This document shows, in pieces, positions 10,106 through 20,300 of a DNA stretch of 60,000 bases. Origin of the DNA: Strigamia acuminata (taxonomy: Eukaryota; Arthropoda; Chilopoda; Geophilomorpha; Linotaeniidae); the NCBI GenBank assembly GCA_949358305.1, contig OX442314.1, positions 53,145,369 to 53,205,368 on the forward strand. Direction: 5' to 3'. The stretch's first letter is position 1. The number at the start of each line of letters is the position of its first letter. Both the position numbers and the translations under genes were made by a program. Under the pieces are notes generated by a model that was not told where the DNA came from, made no database searches, and saw only the letters and a program-made list of their open reading frames with translations.

Positions 10106-11830
10106 TGGTGTGGTTCTGTTCTGGGTAGTTGCAGGAGGCTTATCAAGCTTCAACTGTTCGGTTATCAGTCCCTTCATTTCAAACAACAAATCTCCGCCCA
10201 AATTCTGTCGAAAAATTTCATCGACTAATCTGATTTTACTCTCATCTTCAAGTGCAGGCGTCCACAAATAATCGAGCACTAAAGGTGCAAGAATCTCGTA
10301 ATTCGAGTCTTTTGAAAGCCGATAGATTTTGGCTGCATCCGCCCAACGCATTTTTCCCGAGCGAAACCTCCGTCGAAACTCGTCGCAAATATTCTCCTTC
10401 AGATCGAACAGCGACAATCGATCGACCATCGGCGCCAAATCGAATAATAAATCGAAGCTGATCGTTCGCAAACACGTCGAAGCTTTGCATCCGTGCAAGA
10501 AGTGCAGAATAAATTCCATACAGCTTTCGGAAACGTTCCCGAACTTAACATCGGTTTGCGACGCCTCTTTGAAATGCCCCGTCAACATTGCGGCGAACAC
10601 GTCCGACGATTCCGCCAGAACCGAACGATTACCGAAAACCACTTGACCCCCGTCGAGAAGAAAACGGACGTCCATCTCCAACACGACACGATTACAAACC
10701 GATTTCGATTTTGATCGCTCGGACATTCGGTACATTCGCTGCATTCGGTACATTCGGTTCATCCGGTTCATTCGGCACAAACTAATCACGCCCGGTGCGA
10801 AATTCGCTTCGCTCGGGCTCTTAACAGCGTCGAATATCAACTGCAGGACGCCGAATTGCAGAAAGACCGATTGCCGAAGCCTGTTCTGGAGTATGACGTA
10901 AGGAAGCGACAAGGCGACGAGTTGCCGCTCCGCGTCGTTGCTCAGCGCGGATCGGATGGTGGCGCGACCGAAATCCGATTCCGCCTGCGCCACCAACGCA
11001 TTCGAAAGCCTCGTCCTCAAAGGCTCGTCGAGCGCCAATATTTTGCGAGGAAATTGGTTGTACAAGAAGGAGCGAAGACAGAACTGATTGGACGCCAATC
11101 GGACGAGAATCGTAGCGGCAGCGCTCGTTTGCAAATGCTCTTTGTCCATCGCCAGTTCCAGAAGGAAGTCCGTGGTGGTCAAACCCGCCAAGAACGAGAA
11201 TTGCGACGTCCGGAATACTGTCGAATTCTCCCGATCCGGCCATTCGGACAGGCGGAATAGCAAAGTCATGATCGCACTCACTTTTTCAATCTCCAATTTG
11301 ACCGTTTTTTCCGCTCGTTCGAGGCGCATTTTCTTCGGCCAATCCGATTCTTCCACTTCGCAATTTCTTTTCCGTTTGCCCGCGACCGATGTCATAGGTT
11401 CTAGCGATTTCGTCATCCGTTTCGACCTCATTTCTTGCGCGCAAACGGCCATCTTGCCGGCGAGCATCGTGTTGATCGTTTCGTCGTCCGAGCACAAGTG
11501 CGCGAGGATGCGACAAGCTCTGTTTCGCAGTTGGTCGCAGTCGTTGGTTTCCAGGATGGAGATTAGGGATGGAATAATGGCTCGGTGGTTTGATGTGAGT
11601 TCGCGACTTTCGCAGCATTTCTCCGCGATGCTCAGTGCCAGCTCGAGGATTTTCGGGTTCCGAGAGTTTATCAAGATGGCGGATAAGTTGCGCAAACCGC
11701 CGTTCTCGCGCAGAGTTGTCGCCGATTGCAAGCAGTCTGAATTGAAATATTTTGTTCGTAGTTCGGTCAATGCTTTGAACACGCTTGTTTCGGACGATGT
11801 GCTGAGGAGCGAATTGACCAAGTCGTTCAT
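10088..11830 (-). CDS. ARM-repeat plus BTB protein, ARMC5-like, 580 aa
   Basis: A single intronless frame; the first true ATG is at 11830 (MNDLVNSLLS). The N-terminal ~350 residues are helical armadillo-type repeats (for example RNRACRILAHLCSDDETI). A BTB domain follows at about residues 385-490 (VRFLLDGGQVVFGNRSVLAE, then SDVFAAMLTGHFKEAS), and then a BACK-like helical tail. ARM followed by C-terminal BTB is the layout of ARMC5, a CUL3 substrate adaptor that controls RNA polymerase II turnover and steroidogenic growth in mammals. This protein is shorter than human ARMC5 (about 935 aa). Just before the BTB domain is a run of Arg-Met repeats (RMNRMNRMYRMQRMYRM) from a 9-bp DNA repeat. The last five residues come from the CGAATCCC repeat block, so the original C-terminus may have been altered. 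Confidence 0.7.
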   Translation of the reverse strand: MNDLVNSLLSTSSETSVFKALTELRTKYFNSDCLQSATTLRENGGLRNLSAILINSRNPKILELALSIAEKCCESRELTSNHRAIIPSLISILETNDCDQLRNRACRILAHLCSDDETINTMLAGKMAVCAQEMRSKRMTKSLEPMTSVAGKRKRNCEVEESDWPKKMRLERAEKTVKLEIEKVSAIMTLLFRLSEWPDRENSTVFRTSQFSFLAGLTTTDFLLELAMDKEHLQTSAAATILVRLASNQFCLRSFLYNQFPRKILALDEPLRTRLSNALVAQAESDFGRATIRSALSNDAERQLVALSLPYVILQNRLRQSVFLQFGVLQLIFDAVKSPSEANFAPGVISLCRMNRMNRMYRMQRMYRMSERSKSKSVCNRVVLEMDVRFLLDGGQVVFGNRSVLAESSDVFAAMLTGHFKEASQTDVKFGNVSESCMEFILHFLHGCKASTCLRTISFDLLFDLAPMVDRLSLFDLKENICDEFRRRFRSGKMRWADAAKIYRLSKDSNYEILAPLVLDYLWTPALEDESKIRLVDEIFRQNLGGDLLFEMKGLITEQLKLDKPPATTQNRTTPDCGIR

Positions 11831-11880
11831 TTTGAATGATCTTGACTTGTTTGACACGGAGTTTAATAGTTTAATGTAAC

Positions 11881-11985
11881 CCGAATTTGATTGGATACGT
11901 TCACACGACGTATCCTTAAAATTAGCTCTACAGTTGAAACCCGAATTCGATTTGATAACGTCTACGCGACGTATATGAAAATATG
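11881..11985. repeat. Two diverged copies of a palindromic element
   Basis: Two ~45-bp units begin cccgaatt(t/c)gat. The first holds the perfect 7-bp inverted repeat gatacgt...acgtatc, the second a decayed version. The word acgttcac...acgt resembles the ends of the MITE at 30048-30367. They lie just upstream of the ARM/BTB start codon. The following 11986-12500 has no visible gene. Confidence 0.55.
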
Positions 11986-12516
11986 CAATTCATATGCAAT
12001 TCATCAAAATTCAGTAAATGTGAAAAACGAGACAAATAAATTCTAAATGTAAAATTAAACGTGTAAAATTTTACATTTAAAAAGTGTAAACAAGTTTAAA
12101 TGATTATGAAAGCACCTAGAGTGTGTAACTATACAGCGAAGCATCAAGGGGGCGCTTCTCCAAGTGTCATTTTTTGGAGTGTTTGACTCCATTGGTCAGT
12201 TTGTACCAGTTACATTTACAAATTTACATAAAGCAATTTTTTTTATTTCAATAAAACCCAAATGTCAATTCTATATATTGAATTGATGTCTTGTGTGTCT
12301 TGCAATTAGTTGGCGCACGATTACTTGACATTGACAATGACAACCGCCCAATTGTCGCCTTGATGAGTTGGCCACGCGAGTACTTTTCAAGCGATTACCT
12401 AGCCGCGATGAATGGTCGTGCGATAAAAAGACGCGCGATGAAAAGTCGTGGATTCCTAATAAAGGCTATTTTCCGTCTAAAAATCTTTTTCTACAACTTT
12501 GGTGCATTTTTACATC

Positions 12517-12632
12517 GAAAAAATGGATAAATGGATTTTTGCATCGAAAAATGGATTTTTGCATCGAAAAATGGATTTTTGCATCGAAAAAATGGATTTT
12601 TGCATCGAAAAATAGATTTTTGCATCAAAAAA
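12517..12632. repeat. ~19-bp minisatellite (tttttgcatcgaaaaatgga)
   Basis: About six tandem copies with small length changes. It sits between genes; the translation through it is repeat-derived. Confidence 0.85.
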
Positions 12633-12639
12633 ACTTAAA

Positions 12640-14440
12640 TATAAATTTACCGTATTTATATTTTGCTGTTGAGGGCCCTTGCGAGTTAGGTTGATACTTT
12701 GAAATCTGTCCTTCAGTTGTCTTCTAACTAACTTATATCTAACGTTCGCAATGGTGTTTATTTTTATAAGTGAAAGATGGCTGTATATATTTTTCTTCGA
12801 CCATAGATTGCGCCAAACTCCGGAATTCGAGAGGGCACATCTGCCACCTGGGTCTTTTCAGTGACGTAATTCAAAACAACATGGCGCCTTTGTGAGCGTT
12901 GAATGGAGGGTGGTTGTAGCCACACGAGATTTAATATTATTTCACTTGTGACAAGATAATAATATAATATAATAAAAAAAAACAATTTGAGATAATGATA
13001 AATTTAAAAAAAAAAAAAAAATTAATTATACTAAGCGTGGACTAAAGATGGCCGCGTCCTTCGAAGAGTGTCGCGACATCTGTTGTTGATCAGCAAAAAA
13101 AAAATTAAAAAAAAGTAATTAATGGTATAAAATTTCTTATCTTTAAAAATAAAAGTATTTGCAAAGAGAAAGTTGTGGTTGTGTGGCAAAAAGTATTGCG
13201 CGAAAAAATCGATCCATTTTGCATTTTGTATTTTGTATTTTGTATTTTTTTTTCAATTTTAATCTCGAAATGAAAGTGAAAAGTGATGACTCATCCGTAC
13301 AGTTCAAGTTCAAAGCGCAAAATGATCTCGTGGCGATAAAAAAAAGCGAAGAATTATCAGATTGGAAATCCGCCGCGTCCTGTGTCACCCCGGGAGCGAA
13401 TAGGAACGAAAAACCCGCGAAACGACGCGAACGGCTCATTGGGCGCTCACTCGAGCTCCGACGAACTGCGAGCGGGCTCGAGACGCCATTGGATGCAGGT
13501 GAAATTGCACGTGACCCGAGTCAAGACTTAGCGAGCTGACACCCGTGATTTATTTACGACTTCGAGCGAATCGCGTTTCCGTTGCACTTGCACCTCTCGC
13601 ACGTTGCACCTTTCCGTTCTCCACTTTCCACGGAGCCCGGACCACCCCGCCCATGTTATCGCTGACCAGTACCACCCCGATGCCCGTGTTCGCGCCACTC
13701 GCCGACATAAATTCGAACCTGCTGGTGTGTTTGTATAACTTGGATTGTATAAATGGAAGTGGATGTGGTTGGATGGAATTGAACACGAGGCAGTCGTTGT
13801 ATGAATATTTGAATGAATGAATTTATTTGCATAAAAGTACAGGTGGCGCTGTACGCGATCTTGTAATGTCACGAGAACGCGACGTGCATGACGTGCGTCA
13901 CAATTAAAGAATGAAAGGAATGTACAGAATTGGAGTGCGAAACACTCCACCTGCCACGCACATCTCTGCTTATCCGGCGAAAACGTTCCCGTTTCGATGA
14001 TCTCCCGCTCGAACTTTGTTCTTCCGCCAGCTGTATGTCTCACTGCCGTCATTTCCATCGTCTCCGCTATCGTTATTTGTAATTTTACTTGTAACCCCTT
14101 CTTTTACTTCATTGGAGTGCGTTTAAATAAATAAATAAATAATCTGGGTGCTCACACTTCGAACTATAATAAAGAACGACAGAGCAAAACTCCGTAACAT
14201 TTTTTACCGGACTGTGCATCACCATTTTGCCAGACCCGCGTATTCGAATCCAGTTGAGCCATCGAAAAGCGAGTTTGTTAGACAATGGCGCCACCGACAG
14301 CGGACTTTGATGTCATTTTGGAGCCGCTGGAGTCGCGAATATTTGCAAGAACTTAAAAATTATTCATCTAAACCGAATTCGTCGGTTAATCGAAAGTTGA
14401 AAAGTTCGAGGAGAGGAAGTGGGAGTGGGAGAGTGATAGC
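12640..14440. other. Intergenic region, no supported gene
   Basis: Open frames exist on both strands (for example 13159-13539 + and 13528-14058 -), but none shows a recognisable domain. A/T homopolymers occur at about 13000-13020 and 13080-13130. The GC-richer 13370-13700 could hold untranslated exons or regulatory DNA. Confidence 0.4.
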
Positions 14441-14664
14441 TTGGTAAGAGTCGTGTTTACTGACTGGCGAGCCATTAGACGCCCACTAAGATGCGGTGTC
14501 CGGTTTCAATTTTTCTCCACACCCCGAGGTCGAATGTCGCGCAAATATTTATCCAAAAACCCAACGTTGCAATAGTCTCTCGAGAATACAAACAAATCAA
14601 AGGCGAAAAAGAGAGATTTTATTTGCCGTAATTCCATTTTTTATTCTTTTTTTTCTTTTTGCCG

Positions 14665-15831
14665 TTAATGATGGTCGCTCGATGCGTCTACTTGGAGCTT
14701 TCTTGCTGCGTCGCGTTGTGACAGGTTGAGACTGTCGTGGAAGCCCAACAACGAGTCCCGGAAAAAGTGGGGGTAGCGGGCGGGCGGAGGCAGCGAGTAG
14801 TGCGCCGACGGAGGCAACGGACACGCGATTCCGCCCGCGCACACCAGAGTGGGCAGCGGAGTCGACGAGCGCGTCAAGTGCGTTCCGTACGGCGAGAAGC
14901 AGAGCGTGTTCGTGTCGGTTTCCCGCGCTTCCAGTCCGACCACTTCTTTCTGGGCTGCGAACGAAACAATTCCAATTGAAACGTCGGTAATTCGCTCGTT
15001 AAAAAAAGGAAACAAAACGCTTACCATCCGATATCTTGGAATGGACGTCTTTTAGTGTAAAGTTGTTGTTCCTTAAAATGATGAGCAACAGCGGCGCGCT
15101 CTCCTGCGTCAACCGAAAGCAGCGCATGAGCATGCGCAAGTGGTCCAAAATCTGCTGACCGCTTAACCGATTCTCTAGAACGAGAGCAAACAGAAATCTT
15201 TCTAAATCAACACCAACGAATAACGATTAAAAGTTTTCCGAGCGGGAATCGCGCTCCACTTGACCCACGTGTGGTAAAAAGCGCTTGAAAAGAAGCGCAT
15301 TTTCACCTTTAAGCGGAAAAACCAAGAGCGCAACTTCACCTTTAATCTGTACTATGAATCCGATCAACTTCCGTCTTGTCTGTCTGCAGTCTGCACTGTG
15401 CCCACGTTTCACTCTTATCTCTCACAGTTTAAACCTTTCAACCCTTTGGTTATCAGCAGTTGATTACCACACATAAACACGGAATTTTATTTAAGAGATC
15501 CCTTACCCCTCGACAAAATGCTGGACACGAGCGCCGAAGTGGCGACCCCGTTGGCGGCGGGCGAGTCGCTCCTGCTCGCGGAAGCCGATTCGATTTTGGC
15601 GGTCGGCGCCGGCGCGCGGCCCATAGCCTCGTCTTGGGCCTGCTCTCGACGCAGCGACACTTGCTTGGCCATCACGCGACGTCGCTCCAAAATCAAGTCG
15701 CACTTGATGCACAAACAGTTGTTGAATGGGCAATGCCTCTTGTGACCTCTAAGTTGCTCCGTGCGCCCGTGATTCTTGCATCGAGCGCAGGTCGGTTGTC
15801 GCGTGGCGCCGTCGCTGCTCGACGGTGCCAT
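14665..15831 (-). CDS. dsx1: Doublesex-type DM-domain transcription factor, copy 1, 254 aa
   Basis: Three exons: 15831-15507, 15174-15025, 14954-14665; the sum is a whole number of codons. Residues about 12-60 are a complete DM domain with the intertwined Zn ligands ([21 protein letters not shown]) and the basic tail ([19 protein letters not shown]). Exon 2 encodes a segment like the doublesex dimerisation fold ([16 protein letters not shown], then [17 protein letters not shown]). This, rather than a DMA motif, separates it from other DMRT genes. Exon 3 is Pro/Ser/Tyr-rich. In arthropods doublesex directs sexual differentiation, often through sex-specific splicing. I chose the ATG at 15831 because the frame upstream is not conserved in copy 2. 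The gene lies in a segment duplicated at 31876-35290. Confidence 0.8.
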
Positions 15832-16055
15832 CGGTGCGGATTCGGATGCCAGGGTTGTCGACGACGCGGGACAAAACTGAAAGTGTGTCTGTAAGCACGC
15901 GCGTAAAATGCCATAAAATTTCAACGACCAATGGCAGACGGCTTTCGGATGCCCGATGCTGACACGAGGCGCCGCCACGCGCCCGGCTCCATATTTAGTC
16001 CCGTTCCGTTCCTAGAGTTTCCGGTTCGGCGTCTCTTTCGTCGACTTTTGCCAGC

Positions 16056-16190
16056 CACTCGTTGTTCGTGCAACGGCACTTTGTAGCCAATTCCTGGCGG
16101 ACGCGGCTGTCAGCGCGGGAAATCTCGGCCAGATGCGCGCAACATGTTTCGCCCATTAGGCCTAATCTCGTTCGCGCCATTCGCTGCCCC
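16056..16190 (-). other. Conserved block 5' of dsx1 (possible upstream exon or promoter)
   Basis: About 125 bp very like 35165-35290, ahead of dsx2. On the minus strand both can be read in one open frame with the shared peptide ADSRVRQELATKC. Neither copy shows a shared splice donor, so coding status is uncertain. It may be a 5' exon, a promoter, or only duplicate sequence not yet decayed. Confidence 0.45.
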
Positions 16191-16492
16191 TTAACAACAT
16201 TGGCTGTAGAAATTATAACCTTGTGTGGATACTTTTCATTGGAAAACAATTTTATTCGGAAACTTTACAGTGCACTTAGGAAATTAAACTTTAGTTCGAT
16301 TCCTTAAAATAACGTTCCTTTATTTACAAAAATATCTCCAAAATGTTAACGGACGGCAGATCTGAATAGAGAAATTGTAAAATACGAAACCACAATATAA
16401 AACGACCGAGGAAAAAAGTAAAAATAAACTCTAATGATGCAACTTCTATACTGATGACATGATTTTCATAATTTCAATTTTTACATAACACT

Positions 16493-17226
16493 AAAGGAGT
16501 TGCAACATGACAATTTTTTTTTGTAATATTTGTAAAAAAAAATAATTAAGTATTGTTAAACAAAATGTTTCTCAATTTTTCATAATTTAAAGTGTTTTAC
16601 TACAAACTAGAATTAAAAATGGTCAGTCCCGCCCCCTCTGAAAAACTACAAGAAACCGGAAATGACGTCACAAGCAGAACAGATTAAAATAGCTGCATAC
16701 AGAAAAAACCAAAAAATTCGAAATTGCAGCTAAAAAATGGAAAGGAATTGTATAATTTTTTTGTGATCGATGAAGTGGGGCTTCTGTAATCTTCAGATAA
16801 TTTTATACTCTATAATAGATTGATTTTTAATTATTTAAATAGATTTTTAAAAAAAATTTTGACATTTTTTTTCAATTTGTTGGTTTTATAGATTTAATTT
16901 TCTTCAAATCAATCACAAAATATACTTCCAAGTCTTAGCATTAAGTTTTACGAACATTTTTTCAAGAATCGGGTGTTTTAATTTCTGGGCGACGTCATAC
17001 TGATGTCATTCCAAACACTGTCATTGATGGATACACCTTAAATGACGACATCGACAGAATTTTGTCTTCCTTGATTTTAAAGCAAGGCAGTGAAGCGCAA
17101 AGGGCAATCCCTTAATTAAAATCAACAAAATTGTTAGTTATCAAATTTTTGGCTGAAAAGTTGATAACTACTTATAAAAATACATGATATAAAGTCCTGT
17201 TGTATTTTACATGTCGCAACTCCTTT
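16493..17226. mobile_element. MITE, ~735 bp, ends AAAGGAGTTGC(A/G)ACATG
   Basis: The ends are inverted repeats (aaaggagttgcaacatg at left, catgtcgcaactccttt at right, one mismatch). The word taacact lies immediately left and again three bases beyond the right end, a possible target duplication. No coding sequence is inside. It lies between dsx1 and the transferrin gene. Confidence 0.65.
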
Positions 17227-17362
17227 AAGTAACACTAAAAACGCAAAAAACAGCGGTTTATCGATCAACTTTCAAATGTTCTCTGTAAAATTTATAAAAA
17301 AGATATTACTCTCCCGTGGGCTTTTCGGCCCATCGATAAAAATTTGTTCGATGAAACGAAAG

Positions 17363-20300
17363 TTATAAACGTGAAACCAAAACAGAAATGCCTAACAGAC
17401 CAAAAAATACAACCGCCGAATACTTTGTCGCTCCCGCCCCCGCCGTACAATCGATCGCCTTCTTCGACAAAAGAAAATCCCGTCCGAGGTAAGCGTGGTA
17501 GTGCCGCTTGTCGTGCGGCACCGGCTGCAACTGTTGCGTCGCGTCTTGGAAAATCAGATCGTGGTACGGAAACTCCGACTGAAACATCTGAAACTTAAAC
17601 CCGTCTTCGTACTTGGACCCGAAAAACTGCTGAGCGTACAAAAACAAATTGATATAACTCTCGATTTCCGTCGCGTTGTACGGCCGCGACACGAGCGCGT
17701 TGGCGGCCACTTTGCCCAGATTGCACTCCTCGTACGACTTGACCGACGCCCGCGACCCGTCGCGACACAACAGCTCAAAGTCCACGGTCAGCATGTTGCG
17801 CGCCCACCACATCTTGTTGCGGCCATCCGTGTTTTCGAACACGGTGGTGTGCTTGACGAACGCGATGTCGCCGCCGCCCTCCACCAGGCAGCGGAAGGCG
17901 CCGGAATAGCCGAAGAAGTCTTCGTTGTGGTCGCGCGCGCAGAAGTAGCCGCTGCTGCCGTGGCAGAGGTCGCACATGGTGTTCTGTTTCCAGTTGGGGT
18001 TGTATTCCAGGGACAGGGCGCCCGGGATGCAGCTTTTCTCGAAGAATTCGGCCGCCGAGTGCGCTCCGTCGCAGCCGTGGTCCCGAAGACGTTGGTTTTT
18101 CAACAGAAAACTGACGGGGACCACCCAGCCGGCCGCCATGTCCATCCCGGTGTGACAGGTCCTTTTCCCTCGGACGAAGAGGAGGTCGGAGTCCTTGTCT
18201 TCTATCTTCGACACGGCTACGGCGTAGTAGAAAGGCCCGTTGAGGTTGTACCACTCCGATAGAATCGGGACTAGATGGAAATCCCTGAAAAGAATTTTGT
18301 TTTTACATTTTTTTGACAAGTCATGTTATTTTCTAGTAAAGTTTTGAATTCACAAGTCAACTAGAAACGGCTTTTAAACAGGGTTTGATCACTTTAGTGG
18401 CGGGTGGTCACCACTTGTGGGTCTTGGTACTGGAGTGGCAGAAGAAAGGGGGGGATGAGGGAGGTTTTACCAGCGCGGACAATAGGTGCGTTCAATTCTA
18501 AATGGTTTTTCCCGTTTTCGTCGTTTTCGCAGTTTTCCCACACCGGATGTAGACGCATTTGACGTCACACTTCGGAAATCGGTTTTCCTGAAAACCAGAA
18601 AATCGTGGTTTTCGTGGTTTTCAAATCGTTTCCCGGGCCGCCATTTTTTAATCGAATAGATCGGTCGCATGTGCGCGTCGAATGCGGCCAATTTTCGGCC
18701 GCTTTTTCGCGATTGAAAGCTGCCGATTTTGGCCGGATCTGTGCCCAATGTTTAAAACCGTTTTCATCGTTTTCGGAAAACGATGAAAAACGGTTTTTGA
18801 AAGCAATTTTAGAATTGAATGCACCTACTGGTCTACAGGTGGAAACACAAGGGAGCGGGTAAAATTTAAAAACTTGCTTTTACTTGAAAAAGCGGCTAAA
18901 AACTCGCCCGCTTGAGCAAACACGAGCTTGCGTTTTTATTCGACGCTTTGTTTTAAAGCGAGCTTGTACTCACCCTCTCCGATCAAACTGACTTTAATTT
19001 ACCAGCTTCAAGCTTGCTGGTGTTTTGGTCACGTGACTTTGACAGCCAATCAGAACCGTGAGGAAATTCTTGGAGGAGATTTTGGCGGGAACTTCTGGCA
19101 AGCTACCTAGCTAGCTTGAGTTTGCCAGTTTAGCTGGTAAGCCAAAAGCGAGTCAAGTGAGCTTGTAAATGACACCCTCTTTAAACTTGTACTAGCAAGC
19201 TTTGGAATTTTACCCGCTCCCTCGTGTTTCCACCTTTAGCCGCTACCACAAGGTGGTGTAGTTTGCCAGCGGCGTCCTCAAGAGGGAGTAAAGTGGTGGA
19301 AACTAGCCAAACTAATCCATAGGGGATTCTAGGATCTAGGGTTGAGGGCCAAGAGACAAGGGAAACAAAACTGAACATCGTGAAATCTAAGTCTTTAGGT
19401 CAGGTTAGATCAAAGTCGCTTTCGTTGCTAAAACGGCATCGAGTGGATAGAAAAATCATGCGGAAATGGGAAAATTGCATTTGGAAGCAAGAGAAATTAG
19501 TTTTGGACTGAAAGAATGTTAGATACAGAGTTAAAGTTTAGCCTAGTCTTTTTAAACCTACTTTCCGGCAGTGTATACATCGCCAGCATCTAGAACGGTC
19601 ACGTCGGCGCCGCCTTGCTCGATCATGGCCATGCACTCGCGGTGGCTGTGTCCTTTGAAACAAACTAATTCCGGCTGTAGTAGTTGCGCGCGGAAAGCGG
19701 TTTTCATTTTGACGCATTTTTCCATCTCCATTTCGGAAACCACGCACATTTTCATCAACCGCACCGGACATTGTCGTAATTCTAGAATGGCGTTTTGGTA
19801 ATCCCCTAAAACAGAAACAAACTCGTTTAGATTCCAAAGTTAGAACCAAAAAAATAAACAAAAACCTAACCGAGGTAATCCATGAACGTTTGTTTATCAT
19901 CGGCGAGAGAATCCAACCTGGTGGCCGTGTCCAGAAACAAAAGATTGCGTTGCTTCGCGTATCTACCGAACGACTGGAACAACGCAAACGGCAACTGCGC
20001 CGAGTGACTTGGCGGCAGGTTTGGATGCGGCTGTTGGCCGGTGGGAATCGCTCCGAACAATTGCACTGACCGCTAATAAAAATTTTATACAAGAAATAAA
20101 AAATATTGTTCTCAGAGGTAATATACCGAGCGCGACGTGTAATTGTCGGAATAATTAGGTCAGCACGAATCTTCTTGCCTGATAAGATCACGTGTACTTT
20201 ATACGAGAATTTACCGATAGAAAATTTTAGAATCGTTTTGCCGACCAATCCTCATGCGCGTAACAAATCGCATTTGGCGTTTGATGCTTGGTTCGTAAAG

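Larger units (their letters stand above)
14446..16190. repeat. dsx duplication unit, copy 1
   Basis: From a 3' flank beginning gagtcgtgttta (14446), through the three dsx exons and both introns, to a 5' block ending near 16190, this segment is matched in the same order and orientation at 31876-35290. Copy 1 is the compact version. Copy 2 carries extra insertions. Confidence 0.85.

Noticed and set aside
13159-14058. Open frames on both strands upstream of dsx1 (about 125 and 175 codons)
   Set aside because: No domain, composition follows simple repeats and CpG-rich DNA, and no splice partners fit.
15460-15894. Plus-strand ORF over dsx1 exon 1
   Set aside because: Antisense to the conserved DM domain; no independent support.
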